Positions 59,701 through 64,000 of a DNA stretch of 64,000 bases are shown here, piece after piece. The first letter of the stretch is position 1; each line of letters opens with the position of its first letter. Below the pieces are notes generated by a model. It did no database searches. It was not told where the DNA came from and was given only the letters and a program-made list of their open reading frames with translations. This DNA comes from Paenalcaligenes niemegkensis. Its GTDB lineage: Bacteria > Pseudomonadota > Gammaproteobacteria > Burkholderiales > Burkholderiaceae_B. A program made the translations under genes and the position numbers. The DNA lies in contig NZ_JAKGCT010000004.1 in assembly GCF_022230885.1 (NCBI RefSeq), positions 1,984,001-2,048,000 on the forward strand. Direction: 5' to 3'.

Positions 59701-60180
59701 ATGACCACCACAATACCACGTCAATTTTCACTGTCGGTGAATAATGAATTACATGAGATTACGGTCGAAGCCGATACCCCGCTGCTCTATGTACTCCGCA
59801 ATGACTTAGGCTTAAATGGGCCCAAATTCGGATGCGGTTTGGGCGAGTGTGGCTCCTGTACGGTCTTGGTTGACGGGGTAGCGGCGCGTTCGTGCGTGAT
59901 TCCCATCCAAATAATTGAAAATCGTTCGGTAACGACCCTGGAAGGCTTAAGCGTAGACGGCCAGCCAAATCCAGTACAGCAAGCTTTCATCGACAACCAG
60001 GCTGCACAATGTGGTTATTGTTTAAATGGCATGATTATGACCGTACAGGCTTTGCTGTTGCGCAACCCCTCCCCCACTGAAACCCAGATTCGCAACGAAC
60101 TACGCCACAATCTTTGTCGCTGTGGTACCCATGTGGAAATCATGGCTGCGGCCACTGCTGCTGCAAACATACCAAAATGA
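59701..60180 (+). CDS. nicA: Nicotinate dehydrogenase small iron-sulphur subunit
   Basis: 159 residues with two [2Fe-2S] domains. The plant-type cluster has GCGLGECGSCTVLVDGVAARSC (about residues 43-64), and the alpha-helical second cluster has QCGYCLNGMI and NLCRCGTH. It passes electrons from the molybdenum site to the cytochrome part. Its TGA overlaps the next gene start (ATGA), so the two are translationally coupled. Confidence 0.95.
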   Translation: MTTTIPRQFSLSVNNELHEITVEADTPLLYVLRNDLGLNGPKFGCGLGECGSCTVLVDGVAARSCVIPIQIIENRSVTTLEGLSVDGQPNPVQQAFIDNQAAQCGYCLNGMIMTVQALLLRNPSPTETQIRNELRHNLCRCGTHVEIMAAATAAANIPK

Positions 60181-63042
60181 CTTTTGATCTCATTTCTCGC
60201 CACGCCGGCACATTTCCAGCTTCAACGCTCACTCCTTCCAGCCGTGATCTGTCGCCCCCTTCGGAAAGCCATCTATTGCATGGAGTCTCGCTACGTCCTC
60301 CGAACTGGGAAAATGAGATTCAAGCTCAGCGCACCCCTCAACTCCTGGCAGTGGATAGCTCCAGAGCACTATTGGTGCCCGGTGTAGTAACTTGCGTTAT
60401 AAAAGGTGGCTTCGTAGGCATCGTAGCCGCTCAGCGCCATCAGGCCATGCAGGCTCGCGGGCTGCTGAATGCCAGCTGGGCGACCCCCGTGCCCAGCGAG
60501 GCCACGACTCTGCCCAGTCAGGGCGGCCAGATGCCAGCGCCGGCTGCGCCAAGCCCACAAATCCAATACAGCTGGAATAACATTGAGACAGACCTCAGTC
60601 CAGACTGGGCAGTGGCCTGGCACCATGAGCACCAGCTAACCATCTGGACTTCCACTCAACGAGCTGAGGCGCTAAAGGCTGAACTCGCGGCGCTGTTGAA
60701 AGTGGATGCACAACACATCCACGTCATACCTCATGGTGGCACCAAACAGGCCGGTTTTGATACCGCTGTAGAAGCAGCTCTTTTAGCCTGGGATCTGCAT
60801 AGGCCTGTACGAGTACAGGCAGAGTATGTTCCAGCGCCATTGGCGGTGACGATTTATCCGCAGGCCCTCTCCGACAACGGTAAAGAACCATATCAGCCGC
60901 AATGGGCCATTAATGCAGTTTCTCCGAATCGTCCTTCTATCGCTGCGTCGCTGTCGGGGCTCATAGATTCGCTTCCTCGCGGCTTAAGCCTGCAAACCGA
61001 CTACGTTTCTCAACCTGCGGCCGCTTTACAGCAATATACCGTCGCTGACCCTTATAGCTATACCGCAGCAACTGTTTTTGCCCAAGAGTCCTATTTCGAT
61101 GAATACTGCAAGGCCCAGGAACTGGATCCCCTGCAAACCCGAATTGATAAAATCAAAAGCGAACGGGGGCAAGAACTTCTCAAGCAAGTCGCTAGACAGG
61201 CCGACTGGGATCAATCCGGGGCACCGGCTGACCCAACAAAGCAAAGTGGCCGGGGGATCGCCTATAGCCACGTCATCGACCATGACCACAACCCGCCTAA
61301 GGAAACATGGTCAGCCTGGGCGGTAGAGTTAAACGTAGACCCGCAAAGCGGTGAATTATCGGTGAGCAAGCTCACTGTAGGGCACGAAGCAACAAACTTA
61401 GACCATGCCGCTGCCTTTAGTCCAACTCAGGAAGCCCTGAAAGATGAACTTGGCCGTTGGTCCCAGTTATTGTTGGGTCAGGCAAAGCAAGGGGGAAGCA
61501 AGGCAGCCCCATCAGCGGCCTCATCTGCTGTAACAATGCCAGAAGTTAATTTGGTGAATCAGTCGCACGCCCTGGATCAGCCCATAGCCTGGAGCCCCGG
61601 AGCCGAGCTGCCCGCCGCCGCCGCCATTGCTAACGCCATCTACAACGCCACGGGCTTACGCATCAGGCAAACCCCATTCACCCTGCCCACCTTGCTGCTG
61701 GACAACGAGACCAACAAAAAACCGAAAAAAATTTCGCCGCAAAACATGGCTGGGTGGATTGGCCGCTGCGGTAACCGGTGCGTTTGTCGTTGCTTCGCCC
61801 TGGCGTACCAGTATCCCGCCCGTGGCCAACATTGACACCTCGATCTTCTCTGTAGGCGCCATTGAACGCGGACGCCTCGTTGCGCTCACCGGCGATTGCA
61901 TGGTGTGCCATACCCAGGAAGGAGGCAAAACGAATGCGGGTGGATTGGGCCTGGAAACGCCTTTTGGCACAGTTTTCACGACCAACATTACGCCGGACAA
62001 GGAAACGGGAATCGGCACATGGTCATACAAAGCATTTGAACGTGCGATGCGTGAGGGGATTCACCAGGATGGCACTCATCTATACCCAGCCTTCCCTTAC
62101 ACCTCTTATGCGAAAATATCAGATGAAGATTTACAGTCGCTCTACGCTTATTTGATGACCCAGCCCGCCGTATCACAGCCCAATGTAGAAACGCGACTAT
62201 CGTTCCCCATGAATGTACGGCCCCTGCTGGCGGGCTGGAACACCTTGTTTCACCGGGATCGGCAAGCCTACACTCCTGATGATGCCCAAAGCACTCTCTG
62301 GAATAGAGGGGCCTACTTGGTAAACAGCAGTGGTCACTGCACCGCCTGCCATACACCTCGAAATGCCCTGGGCGCAGAAAAGTCCGGGAAGAATCAGTTC
62401 TTAGCTGGCGGATTTGCCGATAACTGGGAAGCGCCCGCCCTGACCGATTTATCGTCAGCACCTATTCCCTGGACTGAAGCAGAACTATTTCAGTACCTGC
62501 GAACGGGCTATTCTCCGCTGCACGGCACGGCTGCAGGTCCGATGGGGCCTGTAGTGACAGGATTAGCTCAGCTCCCCGAGGGGGATGTTCGGGCAATGGC
62601 GCACTATTTGGCAAGCCTAAACCCTGAAGCCAAGGCCTCAGAAGCGACTCATGGCGCCTTGGCAGCCAGCCTGGAAGCCCGTAGTCAGGCTGATGCCGAT
62701 ACCATGCTGATGCCGGGCGAAAACCTGTTCAATGGCGCGTGCGCTGTATGCCATGACTCCCGGTCAGGTCCCGTCCTCTTTGGTGCCAGGCCATCACTGG
62801 CGTTGAATACCAATTTACACAGTGACCAGCCGGATAATGTCATTCAGGTGTTGATGCATGGCATTAGCCGCCCCGCACTCGCTAATCTAAGTACGATGCC
62901 AGCTTTCAAACACAGCATGAACGACACACAGCTTGAGTCTTTGGTTCATTACATGCGCAAACGCTTCGCTCCTGACAAAGCAGCATGGAACAACGTTTCC
63001 GGAAAAATCGCGACCATCAGAAAACAAGCCGGGCACCCCTGA
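60177..63042 (+). CDS. Degenerate molybdopterin-like domain fused to a membrane-anchored triheme cytochrome c, nicotinate dehydrogenase electron-transfer subunit (frameshifted at 61716-61731)
   Basis: Starts ATG 60177, overlapping nicA. Residues 1 to about 520 resemble the middle and C-terminal parts of the neighbouring molybdopterin subunit (HGVSLRPPNW, KGGFVGIVAAQ, HRPVRVQAEY, ELPAAAAIANAIYNATGLRI) but lack its first 215 or so residues, including the GHVDLGTG segment. A hydrophobic anchor (WLGGLAAAVTGAFVVASPW) follows, then three haem c sites: CMVCH, CTACH and CAVCH. The frame changes in the A runs 61716-61721/61725-61731; repaired length is about 955 residues. It corresponds to the cytochrome end of the long NicB of pseudomonads. 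It probably carries electrons to the respiratory chain, while catalysis rests with the 748-residue subunit. Confidence 0.82.
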
Positions 63043-63205
63043 GCAATTCGGCAGAAGACACACCTCCCTCTTCAGGCGTAGTGATCTCGAACACTACACC
63101 TGACCTCACAGCTCGGCGGACGAGAAATCAGGCATGCAGGAGCGATACTTGCTTGCATAGTTTTATGCGCCTATTGGCGCGTCCGCTAAATACTGAGGAG
63201 TAATT

Positions 63206-63819
63206 ATGAAAACCCTTTACACCAAGCTTGCTTTCGCAATCGGATCTGTACTGCTTAGCCTGGGCTCATATGCCCAGACAACTCAAGATGGCACTCTTAC
63301 TCAGCAACCACAACCGGCACGCCCTGACGCGCAGCAAACCATGCCTCCGGCTAACGATATGAATCAGGAATCCCAGCTCAGCTCTGAAGACCAGAGTTTT
63401 CTCGAGAAAGCCGTGCATGGCAGTTACGCCGAAATCGAGGGAAGTCAGCTAGCGGTGGAAAAGTCTGAAAGTCAGGATGTGAAAGAATTCGCCCAGACAA
63501 TGATTACCGACCATAATAAAATGGTCGAAGACGCGACTTCGCTCGCAGCCAGCAAAGGCATGACACCCCCGATCAGCCCTCTGTTATACAGCGCACTGAA
63601 ATAACGGCGTTAAAGGCGCTGTCAGGCGGTCCCTTCGACACCATGTACGTGAATCGCATTGGAGTCGCTGCGCACGAGAAGACCGTTGAGCTGTTTGAGG
63701 AAGCCAGCCAGAACGCGCAAGATCCTGACGTAAAGGCCTTGGCCACAGAAGCCCTGCCCAAGCTGCGGGAACACCTTCAGATGGCCCAAGCGCTGGATGC
63801 GAAGCAGAAACGAGAGTAA
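63206..63819 (+). CDS. DUF4142 domain protein, exported (frameshifted in 63566-63570)
   Basis: 204 residues when repaired. A signal peptide (KLAFAIGSVLLSLGSYA) precedes a Gln/Pro-rich linker and a ferritin-like helical DUF4142 domain (SSEDQSFLEKAVHGSYAEIEGSQLAVEKSESQDVKEFAQTMITDHNKM). The five-C run 63566-63570 should be six, giving GMTPPDQPSVIQRTEITALKAL. It continues MYVNRIGVAAHEKTVELFEEA to KLREHLQMAQALD and stops at 63817-63819. GAGGAG precedes the ATG. Function of the family is not established; exported or periplasmic. No link to the nic genes is evident. Confidence 0.87.
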
Positions 63820-63931
63820 GCTGAATCGATAAGCTTCGGGCCTATCTCGATTCATGGCAGCGTCTAATGCCACTGTCAATATGCGGTAATGTGCTTAAGC
63901 CCCGAGCAGGTACTCAGTTTGGCTCCAAAAC

Positions 63932-63962
63932 AAGCTCTTGCAGTTTTATGCTGCAAGAGCTT
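63932..63962 (+). terminator. Hairpin near the right edge
   Basis: Twelve-bp perfect stem AAGCTCTTGCAG / CTGCAAGAGCTT with a 7-base loop, 112 bases after the DUF4142 stop. The downstream T tract is short. A likely terminator for that gene or for a gene beyond the edge on the other strand. Confidence 0.65.
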
Positions 63963-64000
63963 TATGCGTTATTGGGGGCGTAGTAACACCCACGTGGACA

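Noticed and set aside
61627..63042. Separate cytochrome c gene after the molybdopterin-like gene
   Set aside because: The 61627 start is out of frame with the haem region's natural N-terminus, and the frames join in an A-rich run; a single fused protein is more likely.

Overview
The window reads as chromosomal DNA of a betaproteobacterium, most likely Burkholderiales/Alcaligenaceae (Bordetella/Pusillimonas-like). The reasons are moderate GC, many TRAP and Liv-type solute transporters, Nic proteins that closely match the family members I know, and housekeeping genes typical of that group (waaC, fmt-def-dprA, gdhA, acnA, rmuC). I ran no database search, so the family placement is inference.

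Layout. 1-280: start of waaC, running off the left edge. 530-6843: LysR regulator, DctPQM TRAP transporter, DUF2848 protein and amidase, a probable uptake-and-hydrolysis unit for an amide-type carboxylate. 6922-12154: EamA exporter, fmt-def, dprA, HMG-CoA lyase and a small membrane protein. 12179-22059: lhgO, an orphan amino-acid binding protein, yggS, gdhA, a polar amino-acid ABC transporter with asparaginase, and an RluA-type pseudouridine synthase. 22136-25987: TAXI-TRAP transporter with a clear terminator. 26439-39367: acylphosphatase, two c-di-GMP proteins, rmuC, two AhpD-like proteins, a LysR, a panB-like gene, an aldo/keto reductase and acnA. 39377-48558: a module with a TetR regulator, a flavin monooxygenase, three lower-pathway enzymes (F, X, D) and a five-gene Liv-type ABC transporter. 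48973-63042: the nicotinate (nic) cluster. 63206-63819: DUF4142 protein.

How the genes work together. The nic cluster encodes the aerobic nicotinate route. NicA with the NicB subunits makes 6-hydroxynicotinate, NicC makes 2,5-dihydroxypyridine (2,5-DHP), NicX opens the ring, NicD deformylates, NicF removes ammonia and NicE isomerises maleate to fumarate. NicT imports substrate and NicR is the likely repressor. The 9.4-kb module upstream has its own X, D, F and a different monooxygenase, so it also appears to feed a pyridine through 2,5-DHP. It lacks a maleate isomerase and sits directly beside nicE. It is bounded by a 37-bp direct repeat copying the 3' end of the preceding diguanylate cyclase gene, which looks like an insertion scar.

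Two further points stand out. Nicotinate dehydrogenase is split: one gene carries a complete molybdopterin subunit, and a second, divergent gene carries a shortened molybdopterin-like domain, a membrane segment and three haem c sites. Also, 17 genes carry frameshifts (19 events), nearly all single-base losses, mostly in homopolymers and including housekeeping genes. I read these as consensus-sequence errors and annotate the genes at full repaired length.
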